This document shows positions 9,216 to 19,972 of a stretch of DNA of 64,000 nt, in pieces; positions within the stretch are counted from its first letter, which is position 1; each line of letters starts with the position of its first letter. The notes under the pieces were generated by a model, which worked only from the letters and a program-made list of their open reading frames with translations, had not been told where the DNA came from and ran no database searches. Origin of the DNA: Paraglaciecola sp. L1A13 (GTDB lineage Bacteria > Pseudomonadota > Gammaproteobacteria > Enterobacterales > Alteromonadaceae); NCBI RefSeq assembly GCF_009796745.1, contig NZ_CP047024.1, positions 4,402,001 through 4,466,000 of the forward strand, given 5' to 3'. The translations under genes and the position numbers were made by a program.

Positions 9216-10298
9216 CTAGTCATTGTGGGTAAGAGATGGATTATTTTCAAATTCAAAAACAAGCTGTTGCACATCAATTTTTTCTGGTAATCCAACCGAC
9301 AAGCCCACAAGACGAATTCCGCGGGTCTTCCTTCGACTCAACGCTTCATGGAGTAAGCTTTTAAAATACTCCTTATCAAGTGTGCTGTGCCTATGCTCGA
9401 CCGTCGTCTGCTGAAAGTCGTTAAATTTTAATTTGACACCCTGACTTTGAATTTCATACTTTGGGCTGGCTTTTTCCAATCGTTCAAGCAACAGGGGATA
9501 CAAGCTCTCAAGCATCGCCAAGCAGGCTTCGTCTGTAGTGATATCTTGGGCTAAGGTGCGCTCTACGCCAACTGACTTACGTTTGCGGCTAACCGTTAAC
9601 TCTCGGTCATCTACGCCATGACTTCGATCCCAAATAATAGGACCGAATTTGCCAAATGATTTCACAAACGATTCAAAGGGATACTCTCGGACGTCTTGGC
9701 AGGTAAACAACCCCATATTGTTGAGCTTGTGTAAAGTAACCTTGCCTACCCCAGGAATTTTACCTAGCGGTAATTTTTTAACGAATGCATCTTGAGTATC
9801 AGGTGTGATAACACATATTCCGTCAGGCTTATTTTCATCGCTGGCGATTTTAGCTACAAATTTACAAGGTGCGACCCCCGCTGATGCGGTCAGTTGGGTT
9901 TCTTCAAATATAGCGCGCCTTATATCTTGAGCAATTAAGGTAGCACTGCCGGAAAACAAATCGCTGTCGGTCACATCCAAATATGCTTCATCTAAAGACA
10001 GGGGCTCGATTTTATCGGTATAACGCAGGAATATTTTACGTATTTGCTGTGATATTTCACTGTAAAGGGACATGCGACCAGGCACTAAGACTAAATCAGG
10101 ACAGAGCTTACGGGCATAAGCTGTAGCCATTGCAGATCTAACACCATATTCTCGAGCAAGGTAATTACAAGTTGATATAACCCCGCGGCGATCGGCGCTG
10201 CCACCTATCGCTAAGGGGACTGCGCGATATTGGGGATTATCACGCATTTCGACTGCTGCATAGTAACAGTCCATATCGATGTGTATGATCTTACGCAT
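9216..10298 (-). CDS. dinB: DNA polymerase IV
   Basis: A 360-residue Y-family translesion polymerase. Catalytic acidic residues are in place: D8 in IIHIDMDCYY and D103/E104 in SLDEAYLD, the same numbering as E. coli DinB; the steric gate position is Tyr13. The helix-hairpin-helix stretch KLPLGKIPGVGKVT precedes the little-finger domain. The last residues (VQQLVFEFENNPSLTHND) do not end in the canonical QLxLxF clamp-binding motif, but QQLVFEF is a plausible version. A perfect LexA box sits just before the start codon, so it should be SOS-induced. Confidence 0.95.
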   Translation of the reverse strand: MRKIIHIDMDCYYAAVEMRDNPQYRAVPLAIGGSADRRGVISTCNYLAREYGVRSAMATAYARKLCPDLVLVPGRMSLYSEISQQIRKIFLRYTDKIEPLSLDEAYLDVTDSDLFSGSATLIAQDIRRAIFEETQLTASAGVAPCKFVAKIASDENKPDGICVITPDTQDAFVKKLPLGKIPGVGKVTLHKLNNMGLFTCQDVREYPFESFVKSFGKFGPIIWDRSHGVDDRELTVSRKRKSVGVERTLAQDITTDEACLAMLESLYPLLLERLEKASPKYEIQSQGVKLKFNDFQQTTVEHRHSTLDKEYFKSLLHEALSRRKTRGIRLVGLSVGLPEKIDVQQLVFEFENNPSLTHND

Positions 10299-10309
10299 CT
10301 TGCAAACAA

Positions 10310-10325
10310 CTGTATTTAAAAACAG
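10310..10325 (-). promoter_or_regulatory. LexA (SOS) box of dinB
   Basis: CTGTATTTAAAAACAG fits the CTG-N10-CAG consensus exactly, with an AT-rich core. It begins 12 bp upstream of the dinB ATG, so LexA bound here would block transcription initiation of dinB. Confidence 0.9.
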
Positions 10326-10393
10326 TTATTTTGCGTTATTATCCGCCAGAGTCAACGTAAATCTCACTGGCGGTCATGCTAACGCCTATTTCT

Positions 10394-10627
10394 TTATAGG
10401 ATTTGGTTCTGTTTCCATTCGTTCAGCTTCGTTTGCCGTGCTTCTTCGCGTTCTAAACGCGCTTTTTTGCGATCACAGGGTTCTGGACAATCACAGGCTT
10501 TATCAATGCCTAACGAACCTAAACCGCCACAACTACCCGCAATAGCTTTTCGTTGCACCAAATAGCCTAACGACATGGCTATCGCCACGACTAAGAAACA
10601 CACAAATGCTAAAATAAAAGTACTCAA
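10394..10627 (-). CDS. nqrM: Na+-NQR maturation protein NqrM
   Basis: A 77-residue protein of the former DUF539 family, needed for assembling the iron site of the Na+-translocating NADH:quinone reductase. It has one N-terminal membrane helix (about residues 3-24), then four conserved cysteines in GSCGGLG and CDCPEPC, and a charged C-terminal helix. The start is TTG at 10627 with GAGG seven bases upstream. It lies 36 bp after apbE and downstream of nqrA-F, the expected place for an NQR accessory gene. Confidence 0.92.
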   Translation of the reverse strand: MSTFILAFVCFLVVAIAMSLGYLVQRKAIAGSCGGLGSLGIDKACDCPEPCDRKKARLEREEARQTKLNEWKQNQIL

Positions 10628-10663
10628 AATATCACCTCGCAGTCGGTTATTGTCGGTTAATGA

Positions 10664-11689
10664 TCATTCGCGATTAATGAATGGCTCGAATTTCGGCGTA
10701 GTATACTCTTTAAACTCACCGTTTTCTCGAGTGATCATCAATACCGCTAAATCATTGTGTAACGCTACATTAAGGGCTTCATCTTTACCCATAATAATTA
10801 GGGCTGTCGCTAAACCATCAGCGGTCATGGACGACGGATGCACCACAGTTACTGCCACTAAGTTGTGGGTGATTGGTGCGCCAGTACGCGGATCAATCAA
10901 ATGTGAATAACGCACGCCGTCTTCTTCGAAGTAGTTGCGGTAGTCCCCAGATGTTGCCACCGCGTTGGTACCAATAGAAATAATGTCTTGTATTGCACGC
11001 TCCATTGATACCGGCTTTTCAACGGCAATCCGCCATTCTCTGCCACTGGCTTTATGACCAGCAACACGCATCTCACCACCGATTTCTACCAAGTAGTCAT
11101 GTAGCCCACTCTCGTCTAGTAGGTCAGCAACAACGTCAACACCATACCCCTTAGCAATAGTAGACAAGTCGACATACAAATCGCTTTCAGTTTTTTTTGC
11201 CGCATTATCCAATAAATGCAATTTATCTAATCCCGTACGAGCCTTAACTTGGGCCACCACTTGCTCAGAAGGTCGTTTGTCAGGTTTGGCATCGGGACCA
11301 AAACCCCAAAGATTAACCAGAGGCCCTACGGTCACATCTAATACACCATGACTTAACTCGCCTAAACGCTTAGCTTCGCGCATTACCGTTAGGGTTTCTG
11401 GTGACAAAGGAAAAGGCGCTTCGCTGTTCCATTGATTAAAGCGTGATAGCTCTGAATCAGGGTCATAGGTAGACATCAGTTCATTTACTTTGACTAACGC
11501 TGCATCAATATTATCGTGCAATTGTTGTTCGTCGACTTTCCCGCTATTCACAAATTTAACGTTGTAAGTTGTGCCCATGGTATGACCGGTCAAATGGGTC
11601 TCTACAGGTGCCTGACTGCAGCTACAAAGTAACAACAAAAAGGCAATTACACCAATAAACCTTGCCATGTACCCTTCACTCATTTTCAT
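10664..11689 (-). CDS. apbE: FAD:protein FMN transferase (ApbE lipoprotein)
   Basis: A 341-residue flavin transferase that attaches FMN through phosphoester bonds to threonines of NqrB and NqrC. The N-terminus is a lipoprotein signal (VIAFLLLLCSCS), so it acts on the periplasmic side. Family marks are GHTMGTTYNVKF, the YVDLSTIAKGYGVD stretch, IGGEMRVAG and SHLIDPRTGAP. An internal ATG at residue 8, preceded by GAAGGG, is an equally good start. It follows nqrF, separated by a terminator, and is followed by nqrM. Confidence 0.94.
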   Translation of the reverse strand: MKMSEGYMARFIGVIAFLLLLCSCSQAPVETHLTGHTMGTTYNVKFVNSGKVDEQQLHDNIDAALVKVNELMSTYDPDSELSRFNQWNSEAPFPLSPETLTVMREAKRLGELSHGVLDVTVGPLVNLWGFGPDAKPDKRPSEQVVAQVKARTGLDKLHLLDNAAKKTESDLYVDLSTIAKGYGVDVVADLLDESGLHDYLVEIGGEMRVAGHKASGREWRIAVEKPVSMERAIQDIISIGTNAVATSGDYRNYFEEDGVRYSHLIDPRTGAPITHNLVAVTVVHPSSMTADGLATALIIMGKDEALNVALHNDLAVLMITRENGEFKEYTTPKFEPFINRE

Positions 11690-11704
11690 AGAATTACCTA
11701 AATT

Positions 11705-11724
11705 AAAAAAGGGACCGAAGTCCC
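11705..11724 (-). terminator. UUCG-loop terminator after nqrF
   Basis: Read on the minus strand, GGGAC-TTCG-GTCCC is followed by six T. The UUCG tetraloop makes a very stable hairpin. It lies between nqrF and apbE, so it should limit readthrough into apbE-nqrM. Confidence 0.87.
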
Positions 11725-11776
11725 TTATTTATATGCTGTACTAACTCGGCTTAGATAGTTATCTAATACACCTTAA

Positions 11777-13003
11777 TTAACCACCGAAGTCATCAAGCAT
11801 GATGTTTTCATCTTCAACACCTAGGTCTTTCAGCATGCTGATAACAGCTGCGTTCATCATAGGCGGACCACACATATAGAACTCACAATCTTCTGGAGCT
11901 GGGTGATCTTTCAAGTAGTTTTCCAACAATACTTGGTGAATGAAACCTGTCATACCTTCCCAGTTATCTTCTGGTTGGGGATCAGACAAAGCCACATGCC
12001 ACTTAAAGTTCTCGTTCTCTTCTTGCAACATATCGAAATCTTCTACATAGAACATCTCGCGTAAAGAACGGGCACCGTACCAGAAAGAAATTTTACGATC
12101 TGTTTTAAGACGACGAAGTTGGTCGAAGATATGAGAACGCATTGGCGCCATACCTGCACCACCGCCGATAAATACCATTTCAGCTTCAGTCTTCTTAGCG
12201 AAGAACTCACCAAATGGACCAGAAATAGTCGCTTTATCGCCTTCTTTCAAACTCCAAATATATGAAGACATTTTACCTGCAGGTAAAGACAAGTTGTTCG
12301 GCGGCGGTGAAGCCACACGCACGTTCAACATGATAATGCCTTCTTCTTCCGGGTAGTTAGCCATGGAATATGCACGAATTGTTTCTTCGTCCACTTTAGA
12401 CTCAATATTAAAGAAGCCGAAACGTTCCCAATCACCGCGATATTCTTCAGGAACATCGAAGTCTTTATACTTAACATGGTGAGCTGGTGCTTCAATTTGA
12501 ATATAACCACCGGCACGGAAAGGCACACTTTCACCATTGGGAATTTGAAGCTTAAGCTCTTTAATGAAGGTCGCTTTGTTATCGTTAGAAATAACTTCGC
12601 AATCCCACTTTTTGATCCCAAAAATTTCTTCAGGAAGCTCAATATCCATGTCTTGTTTAATAGAAACCTGACAAGACAGACGGCAACCTTCTTTCGCTTC
12701 ACGCTTACTGATGTGATCAAGTTCTGTAGGTAAAATTTCGCCACCGCCTGATTTAATATCCACGCGACACTGACCACATGAACCACCACCACCACATGCT
12801 GATGATACAAAAATACCTGAATTTGCTAAGGCACCTAATAACTTATCACCAGGTTGAGCGGTAATCGCTTTATCTGGGTCACCATTAATAGAAATGGTCA
12901 CTTCGCCTTCTGGCACTAACTTTGATTTGGCAAACATAATGATCAAAACCAAAGCTAGAACGATGGCAATAAACATTCCTACGCCAAGATAAATGTCTAA
13001 CAT
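11777..13003 (-). CDS. nqrF: Na+-NQR subunit F
   Basis: The 408-residue electron entry subunit, which oxidises NADH. Residues 3-25 form a membrane anchor. The [2Fe-2S] ferredoxin domain has C70, C76, C79 (in [12 protein letters not shown]) and C111. The reductase part has the FAD motif RAYSMANYP and the NADH-binding [15 protein letters not shown], ending in the typical [14 protein letters not shown] follows GGAG. It is the last gene of the nqrA-F block before a strong terminator. Confidence 0.97.
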   Translation of the reverse strand: MLDIYLGVGMFIAIVLALVLIIMFAKSKLVPEGEVTISINGDPDKAITAQPGDKLLGALANSGIFVSSACGGGGSCGQCRVDIKSGGGEILPTELDHISKREAKEGCRLSCQVSIKQDMDIELPEEIFGIKKWDCEVISNDNKATFIKELKLQIPNGESVPFRAGGYIQIEAPAHHVKYKDFDVPEEYRGDWERFGFFNIESKVDEETIRAYSMANYPEEEGIIMLNVRVASPPPNNLSLPAGKMSSYIWSLKEGDKATISGPFGEFFAKKTEAEMVFIGGGAGMAPMRSHIFDQLRRLKTDRKISFWYGARSLREMFYVEDFDMLQEENENFKWHVALSDPQPEDNWEGMTGFIHQVLLENYLKDHPAPEDCEFYMCGPPMMNAAVISMLKDLGVEDENIMLDDFGG

Positions 13004-13027
13004 CTAAATACTCCTATTCGGTTTCGA

Positions 13028-13636
13028 TTAAATTGATACGCCGGAAAATGACTGGAAACCCAATGCCATTAATCCTGCAATCATAAATACGGAACCTAAA
13101 CCACGCACGCCTTCTGGCATATCTGCATACTTAAGTTTCTCACGCACTGCTGCAAGCAATGTGATCGCCAATGCCCAACCTGCACCACTACCAGCACCGT
13201 AGAAAATACTTTCGGTGAAGGTGTAGTCACGTTGAATGGCAAATGCAACACCACCAAAAATCGCACAGTTAACAGTGATCAAAGGTAAGAATATACCGAG
13301 CGCATTGTAAAGCGCAGGGAAGTACTTATCTAAAGTCATTTCCAAAATTTGAACCAACGCGGCGATAACACCGATAAAGGTCAAAAAGCTCAAGAAGCTT
13401 AAGTCAGTATCAGGGAAACCCGCCCAAGCCAATGCACCAGGTGCAAGAATATTAGCGTAAACCAACTGGTTTACCGGAACCGAGATAGTCAATACCACGA
13501 TAACCGCAACGCCTAGACCCATAGCCGTTTTCACTTTTTTAGATACGGCCAAAAACGTACACATCCCTAAGAAGTAGAACAACGCCATGTTCTCTAGGAA
13601 GATAGAACGGATAAATAAACTAATATAATGTTCCAC
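13028..13636 (-). CDS. nqrE: Na+-NQR subunit E
   Basis: A 202-residue membrane subunit with six predicted helices, homologous to NqrD and RnfA. It begins [18 protein letters not shown] and contains NCAIFGG, the conserved NC(A/I) turn that, with the matching turn of NqrD, supplies cysteines for the intramembrane iron site. Its start lies 4 bp after the nqrD stop, indicating coupled expression. Confidence 0.96.
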   Translation of the reverse strand: MEHYISLFIRSIFLENMALFYFLGMCTFLAVSKKVKTAMGLGVAVIVVLTISVPVNQLVYANILAPGALAWAGFPDTDLSFLSFLTFIGVIAALVQILEMTLDKYFPALYNALGIFLPLITVNCAIFGGVAFAIQRDYTFTESIFYGAGSGAGWALAITLLAAVREKLKYADMPEGVRGLGSVFMIAGLMALGFQSFSGVSI

Positions 13637-13640
13637 GAAA

Positions 13641-14273
13641 TTACTCCTTAGGCTCTACTTGTTCAGGTTTAATCGTTCTAATGAACCAAATTAAACCACC
13701 GATTAAGAAGAACGAGCTGAATGGCAAAATAAGCAAGCCATTACCTTGATACCAACCGCCGTTTTGTATAAGAGGTAGAATTTCGAAACCCAGAATAGTA
13801 CCGAAACCAAATAACTCTTTAATTGTACCAATAACAATCAATACAAAAGAATAACCTAAGCCATTACCAATCCCGTCAAGGAAACTAATAAAAGGCGGGC
13901 TCTTCATAGCGAAGGCTTCTGCACGACCCATTACGATACAGTTGGTAATAATTAAACCAACAAATACCGAGAGCTGCTTAGATATCTCGTAAGAATATGC
14001 CTTAAGGATTTGATCCACTACGATTACCAGAGACGCAATAATCGTCATCTGTACGATAATACGTACCGAAGACGGTATTTGTGAACGGATCATAGAGATA
14101 AATAAGTTAGAAAATGCCGTTACCGCGGTAAGAGCGAGTGACATTACTAATGCCGTTTCTAACTTAGTGGTTACTGCTAATGCTGAACATACGCCCAGGA
14201 TTTGTAGTGCAATTGGGTTATTGTCTAGGATTGGCCCAAACAATACCTTTTTCATTTCTTTAGTATCAGCCAT
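13641..14273 (-). CDS. nqrD: Na+-NQR subunit D
   Basis: A 210-residue, six-helix membrane subunit paired with NqrE in an inverted-topology arrangement. [10 protein letters not shown] and [14 protein letters not shown] carry the conserved cysteine turns of the family. It lies 11 bp after nqrC and 4 bp before nqrE. Confidence 0.96.
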   Translation of the reverse strand: MADTKEMKKVLFGPILDNNPIALQILGVCSALAVTTKLETALVMSLALTAVTAFSNLFISMIRSQIPSSVRIIVQMTIIASLVIVVDQILKAYSYEISKQLSVFVGLIITNCIVMGRAEAFAMKSPPFISFLDGIGNGLGYSFVLIVIGTIKELFGFGTILGFEILPLIQNGGWYQGNGLLILPFSSFFLIGGLIWFIRTIKPEQVEPKE

Positions 14274-14284
14274 TATCTAGTCTC

Positions 14285-15046
14285 TCACGATTTCCATGGT
14301 TGGTTTTTAAGGTAAGGGCCGAAGCCATTCTCACCCAGCCAATAATCAAGTGTATTTTGCACGCCATTACTGGTTAGCGTAGCACCAGATAAAGCGTCAA
14401 CTTCGTAAGGGTCATTTGCATCAGCCCCCTTAGTTACGTCGATAGCCACTTCACCATCTTTATACAATTTCTTACCGTCCCACTTCGCTTTCCATTCAGG
14501 GTTCTGAACTTCACCGCCAAGACCCGGAGTTTCTTTTTGATCGTAATAAACCAGCTCACGCACAGTGTTGCCGTCAGAGTCCACTGCAAGCATGGCGTAC
14601 ATTAGGTTCCATAAACCACTGCCATTAATAGGCAGCACGATACGGGTAACTTCACCAGCGGGATTCTTAACTAAGTATACGCTTGCCACATTAGGTCGGC
14701 GCAGAATACCCGCTGTATCAGGTACTGGTTTAATACTTTTATCTGGGTCGCGTGCCGCTTTATACATATCGTAATCAGCATCTTTTTCGACATATTGACC
14801 CGTTGCCAAATCTACGAATTTTTGCTCAACACGCTCTGCATAGGTAGCAGCGATCTGATCTTTACTTTGACCAGGTTCAAGCAAACCTGCTGATTCTAAA
14901 ATATTTGTTTGCTTATCTAGTTTAGCGTTTGCTTCTTGTAGTGAACGAAGACCAACGGCCGCCGTAGATACAATAACTGAGCAAACTAAACATACGGCGA
15001 TAACAACGCCGACCGTTTTGCCTAATGTTTCTTTTTTAGCCGACAC
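14285..15046 (-). CDS. nqrC: Na+-NQR subunit C (covalent FMN)
   Basis: A 253-residue subunit with one N-terminal membrane helix (about 11-33) and a periplasmic FMN-binding domain. The flavinylation motif DALSGAT (217-223) places the FMN on Thr223, where ApbE acts. Its ATG overlaps the end of nqrB by 11 bp, implying translational coupling. Confidence 0.96.
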   Translation of the reverse strand: MSAKKETLGKTVGVVIAVCLVCSVIVSTAAVGLRSLQEANAKLDKQTNILESAGLLEPGQSKDQIAATYAERVEQKFVDLATGQYVEKDADYDMYKAARDPDKSIKPVPDTAGILRRPNVASVYLVKNPAGEVTRIVLPINGSGLWNLMYAMLAVDSDGNTVRELVYYDQKETPGLGGEVQNPEWKAKWDGKKLYKDGEVAIDVTKGADANDPYEVDALSGATLTSNGVQNTLDYWLGENGFGPYLKNQPWKS

Positions 15047-16247
15047 GTGCCATCCTCCGTTTAATATTGCTTTGAGCGACGAAATAATCGAATAATGGAG
15101 CCCATAAGTTCGCGAACAAGATTGCCAACATCATGCCTTCAGGGAAAGCAGGGTTAAGCACACGAATCAATACGCACATCAAACCGATTAAGAAGCCATA
15201 GGCCCATTTAGCGGTATTGGTGAATGACGCCGATACAGGGTCTGTCGCCATAAAGAACATACCAAAGGCAAATCCACCGGTAACCACGTGCCAGTACCAC
15301 GGCATAGCAAACATTGCGTTAGTGTCGCTGCCAATGACGTTAAGCAAGGTACTAAATACCGCGCCGCCCAACAAAACACCCAACACGATGCGCCATGAGG
15401 CGATACGCATATATATAATGAATAACCCACCAAGTAAGATAGCTAAAGTCGAAACTTCACCTACAGAACCTTGAATGTTACCGAAGAAGGCGTCCCACCA
15501 ATCAGCATTCAAGCTCCAGTCAGACACGTTACCGGCTGCGGCTTGGCTTAACCAAGTTGCACCAGAGAAACCATCTGCTGCAGTCCAAATTGCATCTCCT
15601 GAAATTTGAGCAGGATAAGCGAAATACAAAAATGCACGACCAGAAAGAGCTGGGTTTAAGAAATTACGTCCAGTGCCGCCAAATACTTCCTTAGCAATTA
15701 CCACACCGAAGGTGATACCTAATGCTACTTGCCATAAAGGAATAGTGGCAGGTAGCGTCAATGCGAACAGCACAGAGGTAACGAAGAAACCTTCGTTAAT
15801 TTCATGCTTACGTACTGAAGCGAAGAGCACTTCCCAGAAACCGCCGACAATGAAGGTTACTGCGTAGATGGGTAAGAAGAAACATGCCCCGTAAAGGAAC
15901 ATGGCTAAACCACCCGTAGACTCAAGACCAATTTGACCGCCCAACGTAGTAAATAGCGCTGCTTGCCACGTATCAGGCATTGTTGCGCCAGCGTTAAGAA
16001 TAACGCTATGAGCTTGCTGACCTATGTTGTACATACCGTAGAACATAGCAGGGAAAGTCGCAGCCCAAACAAAAATCATAATACGTTTTAGATCAATACT
16101 GTCACGTACGTGAGTACCCGCTTTATTAACTTTACCTGGGGTATAAAAAATAGTCGCAGCAGCTTCGTAAAGCGCATACCATTTTTCGTATTTACCACCC
16201 GCTTCAAAGTTAGGTTCAATTTTCTCTAAATATGCTTTTAAACCCAT
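15036..16247 (-). CDS. nqrB: Na+-NQR subunit B (covalent FMN, riboflavin)
   Basis: A 403-residue integral membrane subunit, the main Na+- and quinone-handling part. The FMN attachment motif DGFSGAT (225-231) puts the flavin on Thr231. Several glycine-rich helices and the [19 protein letters not shown] stretch are typical. It begins 3 bp after nqrA and overlaps nqrC. Confidence 0.96.
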   Translation of the reverse strand: MGLKAYLEKIEPNFEAGGKYEKWYALYEAAATIFYTPGKVNKAGTHVRDSIDLKRIMIFVWAATFPAMFYGMYNIGQQAHSVILNAGATMPDTWQAALFTTLGGQIGLESTGGLAMFLYGACFFLPIYAVTFIVGGFWEVLFASVRKHEINEGFFVTSVLFALTLPATIPLWQVALGITFGVVIAKEVFGGTGRNFLNPALSGRAFLYFAYPAQISGDAIWTAADGFSGATWLSQAAAGNVSDWSLNADWWDAFFGNIQGSVGEVSTLAILLGGLFIIYMRIASWRIVLGVLLGGAVFSTLLNVIGSDTNAMFAMPWYWHVVTGGFAFGMFFMATDPVSASFTNTAKWAYGFLIGLMCVLIRVLNPAFPEGMMLAILFANLWAPLFDYFVAQSNIKRRMARVG

Positions 16248-16250
16248 GAG

Positions 16251-17591
16251 TTAACCCTCTTTCTCAATCTTGTCTAGACTCTCGCGCAAGATCGGCCCGT
16301 AGTTATATTTACCTGGGCAAACATAGGTACAAAGCGCTAAATCTTCTTCGTCTAACTCCAAACAACCCAATGTTTGAGCACCATCAGTGTCACCAGAAAT
16401 CAAATCACGCAACAATAAAGTTGGTAAAATGTCTAACGGCATAACGCGCTCATAGTTACCAATTGGCACCATAGAACGGTCTGAACCATTAGTCGTTGTG
16501 GTCATATTGAATAATTTCTTGGGACTGAAATGTGCTAAATAAGCTCGTGTAACTGAATGCTGATTAGCACCAGGCTTAATCCAGCCTAGAAATTCTTTTT
16601 CGCGGCCTTCTTTAATCAACGAAATTTGCACATGGTAACGACCAATATAGCCGTGAACACCATGGGCATTATTCCCTTGTAAAACCGAACCCGAAATAGC
16701 ACGCACATCGCCTTCTGTAGTTTCACCCGAGATAAGTTCACTGATACTTGCACCGAGTACCGTTTTGATTAAGCGAGGTTTTTTAGCCGCAGGACCCGCT
16801 AATGACACAACACGTTCACTGTTAAGTGTACCCGAAGTGAATAAAGCACCGATAGCAGCCACATCTTGATAGCCAACATGCCAAACCTTTTTGCCCACAC
16901 CTACCGTATCCAAATGATGGATATGTGTGCCGACCAAACCTGCTGGATGGGGCCCAGAAAATTCGTTTACATCGACTTTTACGTCACCCACTGGAATATC
17001 AGCACCAGGTGCTTTGCTCACGAAGACCTTACCTTCGGTCAAACACGAAATAACGCGTAAACCGTTGATAAAGTCAGCACTACGCTGAGCAATAATAACC
17101 GCGGGGTCACCCGCAAGTGGACTTGTATCCATTGCGCTGACGAAAATTGAATGGGGTTTGCTATCCAATGCAGGTATTTTGCTATACGGGCGTGTGCGAA
17201 GGGCAGTCCATAATCCAGATTCAACTAGATTATTTTGCACTTTATCAGCCGCGATAGATGACAGTTCAGATTCGGCATATTTGTCGAAAACTACCGCGTC
17301 ATCGCCTTCCACTTGGATAACCACTGATTGCAAAACACGTTTTGCACCACGGTTAACTTCGATGACAGTACCAGAAGCAGGGGCGGTAAATTTCACACCT
17401 AGATTCTTTTTGTCTTCGAACAGCATTTGGCCTTTTTGCACTTTATCACCAACTTGCACATGCATAGTTGGACGCATACCAATGTATTCTTCACCTAATA
17501 CAGCAACCTTAGTAATCACTGGACCATCGTGAATTTTTTGTTCTGGCGCTCCCGTAATCGGAAGATCTAACCCTTTCTTGATTTTAATCAT
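16251..17591 (-). CDS. nqrA: Na+-NQR subunit A
   Basis: A 446-residue peripheral subunit involved in quinone binding, first gene of the nqr operon. The start is placed at the ATG at 17591 ([18 protein letters not shown]), the conserved N-terminus of the family. A longer frame back to 17627 adds 12 residues ([12 protein letters not shown]) unlike NqrA. The C-terminal [20 protein letters not shown] is a family hallmark. The gap of nearly 500 bp upstream should hold the operon promoter. Confidence 0.96.
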   Translation of the reverse strand: MIKIKKGLDLPITGAPEQKIHDGPVITKVAVLGEEYIGMRPTMHVQVGDKVQKGQMLFEDKKNLGVKFTAPASGTVIEVNRGAKRVLQSVVIQVEGDDAVVFDKYAESELSSIAADKVQNNLVESGLWTALRTRPYSKIPALDSKPHSIFVSAMDTSPLAGDPAVIIAQRSADFINGLRVISCLTEGKVFVSKAPGADIPVGDVKVDVNEFSGPHPAGLVGTHIHHLDTVGVGKKVWHVGYQDVAAIGALFTSGTLNSERVVSLAGPAAKKPRLIKTVLGASISELISGETTEGDVRAISGSVLQGNNAHGVHGYIGRYHVQISLIKEGREKEFLGWIKPGANQHSVTRAYLAHFSPKKLFNMTTTTNGSDRSMVPIGNYERVMPLDILPTLLLRDLISGDTDGAQTLGCLELDEEDLALCTYVCPGKYNYGPILRESLDKIEKEG

Positions 17592-18071
17592 ACGCAATAG
17601 CACTACTCTAAAGTCAATACACATCACGGTTAGCCTTTCAGCTACATGCCATCAATCGCGGTGACTTGCTGACAAAAAACCTATTCGTGATGAGTATTAT
17701 GGATGTTATTTTGTAAATGTAATTGCCTAACGACTCTCTTGAGCATCTCACTCTGGAAGCGTAGCTAGACCCGATATTTTATTATTATTGATAGAAAAAA
17801 TTAAATAGTGATGAAATTTTCACTTCATCTAACTCCGGAATTTTAACATTATCCGAAGCGGTTCTGCCATGGCAAATGTGCTTAAGCACTATTTTTTTAG
17901 TGTATTTTATCGTCATTATCCGCATCTTGTCTCTAGACCTAGAAAAAACAACAATATATTAACATTCACCGCCACAATGCATGCGAATAACTCGTATTTA
18001 CATTGTGTGGGATGATAGAAAAAAACCGCCAATATCGGCGGTTTTGTATCGTTAGAAAATATGAGAGATGA
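17592..18071. other. Intergenic region upstream of nqrA
   Basis: About 480 bp without a credible gene. It should contain the nqr operon promoter, but I could not choose a convincing -35/-10 pair. It holds a perfect 12-bp palindrome GTGCTTAAGCAC at 17878-17889, next to a T-rich run, and the fabV terminator at its right end. The length suggests a long regulated leader. Confidence 0.5.
18017..18043 (-). terminator. Terminator of fabV
   Basis: On the minus strand AACCGCC and GGCGGTT (18037-18043 and 18024-18030) form a 7-bp stem around six bases, followed by seven T. It lies about 30 bp past the fabV stop. Confidence 0.82.
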
Positions 18072-19259
18072 TTATTCCCAATCTGCTAACGTATTTTGTT
18101 CCGCTTCGTAATCTACACCTTCAATATCGAAACCAAAGAGTTTCAAGAACTCATGATGATATCCAGCATAGTCACTTAACTCATGAAAATTCTCTTGGGT
18201 CACTCGGTCCCACAAGGCCTTAATTTTTGCCTGGGTCGCATCATTGGTTTCTTTTCCATCCATGCGTAAACGACCCATTTCATCCAATTGAGGTGAATCA
18301 GCAAACAAACGTTCGGTAAATAAACCTTTGATTTGTTCGATACACCCTTCATGGGTGCCTTCTTCCTTCATCACTTTATAAATCAACGAAATATACAAAG
18401 GCATGACAGGAATTGCAGAACTTGCTTGCGTAACAAGGGCTTTTAAAGAGGAAACATAGGCTTCAACGTGCTTAGCTTTATTGTTACTCACGATGGCGGC
18501 TGCAGCTCGGTCTAAATCTTCTTTTGCCTTACCAATAGTTGCCTGACCATAAATAGGCCAAGTCAGCTCTTTACCTATATAAGTATAAGCGGTAGTTTTG
18601 CAGCCATCTGCGAGTAAACCAGCATCAGCAAGCGCCGCTAACCACAATTCCCAATCTTCCCCACCCATGACTTTAATGGTTTGTGCAATCTCATCATCAT
18701 TTGCAGGCTCAAGGGATATATCGTGGATACGGTCTTTATCTGTATCATAGGTTTTAGTGGTATAGGCTTGCCCTACAGGCTTCAAGGTAGACTTATAAAC
18801 TTCACCTGTTTCAGGATCAGTTCGACGAGGGGATGCCAGGCTATATATGACCAGATCAACTTGTCCCATCTCACGCTTAATGGTTTCGATAGCCTGAGCT
18901 TTAATTTCATTAGAGAACGCATCGCCGTTTATCGTTTCAGCGAACAGACCTTTAGTCTTAGCTTGTTTATGAAAAGCAGCGGTATTATACCAACCAGCAG
19001 TGGCGGTTTTACGTTCACTGGGCGCTTTTTCAAAGCATATCCCTAGCGTATTTGCGCCATAGCCAAAGGCAGAAACAATTCGTGATGCCAAGCCATAACC
19101 AGTCGATGAACCGATGACCAGTACATTCTTCGGACCATTACCAAGGTCACCTTGAGACGTTACATATTCAATCTGCTGGGCAACACTCGCGGCACAACCG
19201 TCTGGATGCGCATTTGTACAAATAAAGCCACGGATCTTTGGCTTAATAACCATATTCAT
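18072..19259 (-). CDS. fabV: Enoyl-ACP reductase FabV
   Basis: A 395-residue NADH-dependent trans-2-enoyl-ACP/CoA reductase, last step of fatty acid elongation. VLVIGSSTGYGLASR is the cofactor site, and TWPIYGQATIGKAK supplies the FabV-type Tyr-x8-Lys pair (Y237/K246 here). A second ATG two codons in gives MVIKPKIRGFICT, the usual FabV N-terminus, and restores the numbering 235/244; AGGA spacing slightly favours the first ATG. FabV enzymes are typically poorly inhibited by triclosan. Single gene with its own terminator. Confidence 0.95.
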   Translation of the reverse strand: MNMVIKPKIRGFICTNAHPDGCAASVAQQIEYVTSQGDLGNGPKNVLVIGSSTGYGLASRIVSAFGYGANTLGICFEKAPSERKTATAGWYNTAAFHKQAKTKGLFAETINGDAFSNEIKAQAIETIKREMGQVDLVIYSLASPRRTDPETGEVYKSTLKPVGQAYTTKTYDTDKDRIHDISLEPANDDEIAQTIKVMGGEDWELWLAALADAGLLADGCKTTAYTYIGKELTWPIYGQATIGKAKEDLDRAAAAIVSNNKAKHVEAYVSSLKALVTQASSAIPVMPLYISLIYKVMKEEGTHEGCIEQIKGLFTERLFADSPQLDEMGRLRMDGKETNDATQAKIKALWDRVTQENFHELSDYAGYHHEFLKLFGFDIEGVDYEAEQNTLADWE

Positions 19260-19345
19260 TTATTCCTATCAAAAGATCGGCGTACATTGTAATTGCCCAG
19301 AGCGATTAAACAACTCTGAACAGATGATTTGGTGATGAACGCTTA

Positions 19346-19516
19346 CTATTTATTTTTTAAAACAAGCCATACTGCATGGATAACGCCGGGTATAAAACCA
19401 AATAAAGTTAGTAATATATTTAAGAAAAAATGTGCACTAAGGCCTACTTGTAACAAGGCTCCTAACGGCGGTAGGAAAATAGCTAATATTAAATTTAATG
19501 GATTTACTTTTTGCAT
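19346..19516 (-). CDS. Pmp3/YqaE proteolipid (copy 1)
   Basis: A 56-residue protein read directly from the minus strand: ATG at 19516, TAG at 19346. It matches the Pmp3/YqaE (UPF0057) family: AIFLPPLGALLQVGL, then a second helix NILLTLFGFIPGVIHAVW. Two membrane helices occupy nearly the whole protein. Relatives are small hydrophobic proteins of the inner or plasma membrane, induced by salt or cold stress and affecting membrane potential. AAGG lies about 9-11 bases before the start. A second copy is at 47900-48058. Confidence 0.87.
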   Translation of the reverse strand: MQKVNPLNLILAIFLPPLGALLQVGLSAHFFLNILLTLFGFIPGVIHAVWLVLKNK

Positions 19517-19613
19517 AATAATGAACCTTATATTTTATTGTTTTTTTGGAATATTACGGAGTAACCATACATCAACATTGCGTTTTCGTCATATTTCCCC
19601 TTAATGTGGACAC

Positions 19614-19928
19614 TTATAACTTCGCTCCTCCCATACAATTAGGTGAGTCTGGTGACTGTTCTTGTAGTGTAATCCACTCTTGCTCAGTGTAAGTATGGAT
19701 AGCCAAAGCATGAATACTATTCGCTAATTCATATGCTAATACTTCATTCACTGCACGGTGACGGCCTATTAAACGCTTACCAGTAAATTCATCACTAACA
19801 ATAACCACTTTAAAATGACTTTCAGAACCTTTTGGCACATTGTGCATAAAGCTCTCATTCACAACCTGTAAATGGGAAGGTGAAAAACCAGTCTGTAATT
19901 TATCTTCTATTGTCTGTTGTACTGTCAT
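19614..19928 (-). CDS. BolA family protein
   Basis: A 104-residue BolA-type protein. The conserved core is [20 protein letters not shown], followed by HRAVNEVL and [14 protein letters not shown]; the invariant His in HALAIHTYT is the usual Fe-S ligand with monothiol glutaredoxins. ATG follows GAGGAAAG. Likely role: iron-sulphur cluster trafficking or stress morphology response. Whether this is BolA itself or a paralogue cannot be settled here. Confidence 0.9.
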   Translation of the reverse strand: MTVQQTIEDKLQTGFSPSHLQVVNESFMHNVPKGSESHFKVVIVSDEFTGKRLIGRHRAVNEVLAYELANSIHALAIHTYTEQEWITLQEQSPDSPNCMGGAKL

Positions 19929-19972
19929 TTTCTTTCCTCATTCATTGTTCAAATATGGATAGCGTAAATCGA

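Noticed and set aside
17628..18016. Search for a confident nqr promoter
   Set aside because: Several AT-rich hexamers occur but none forms a convincing -35/-10 pair.
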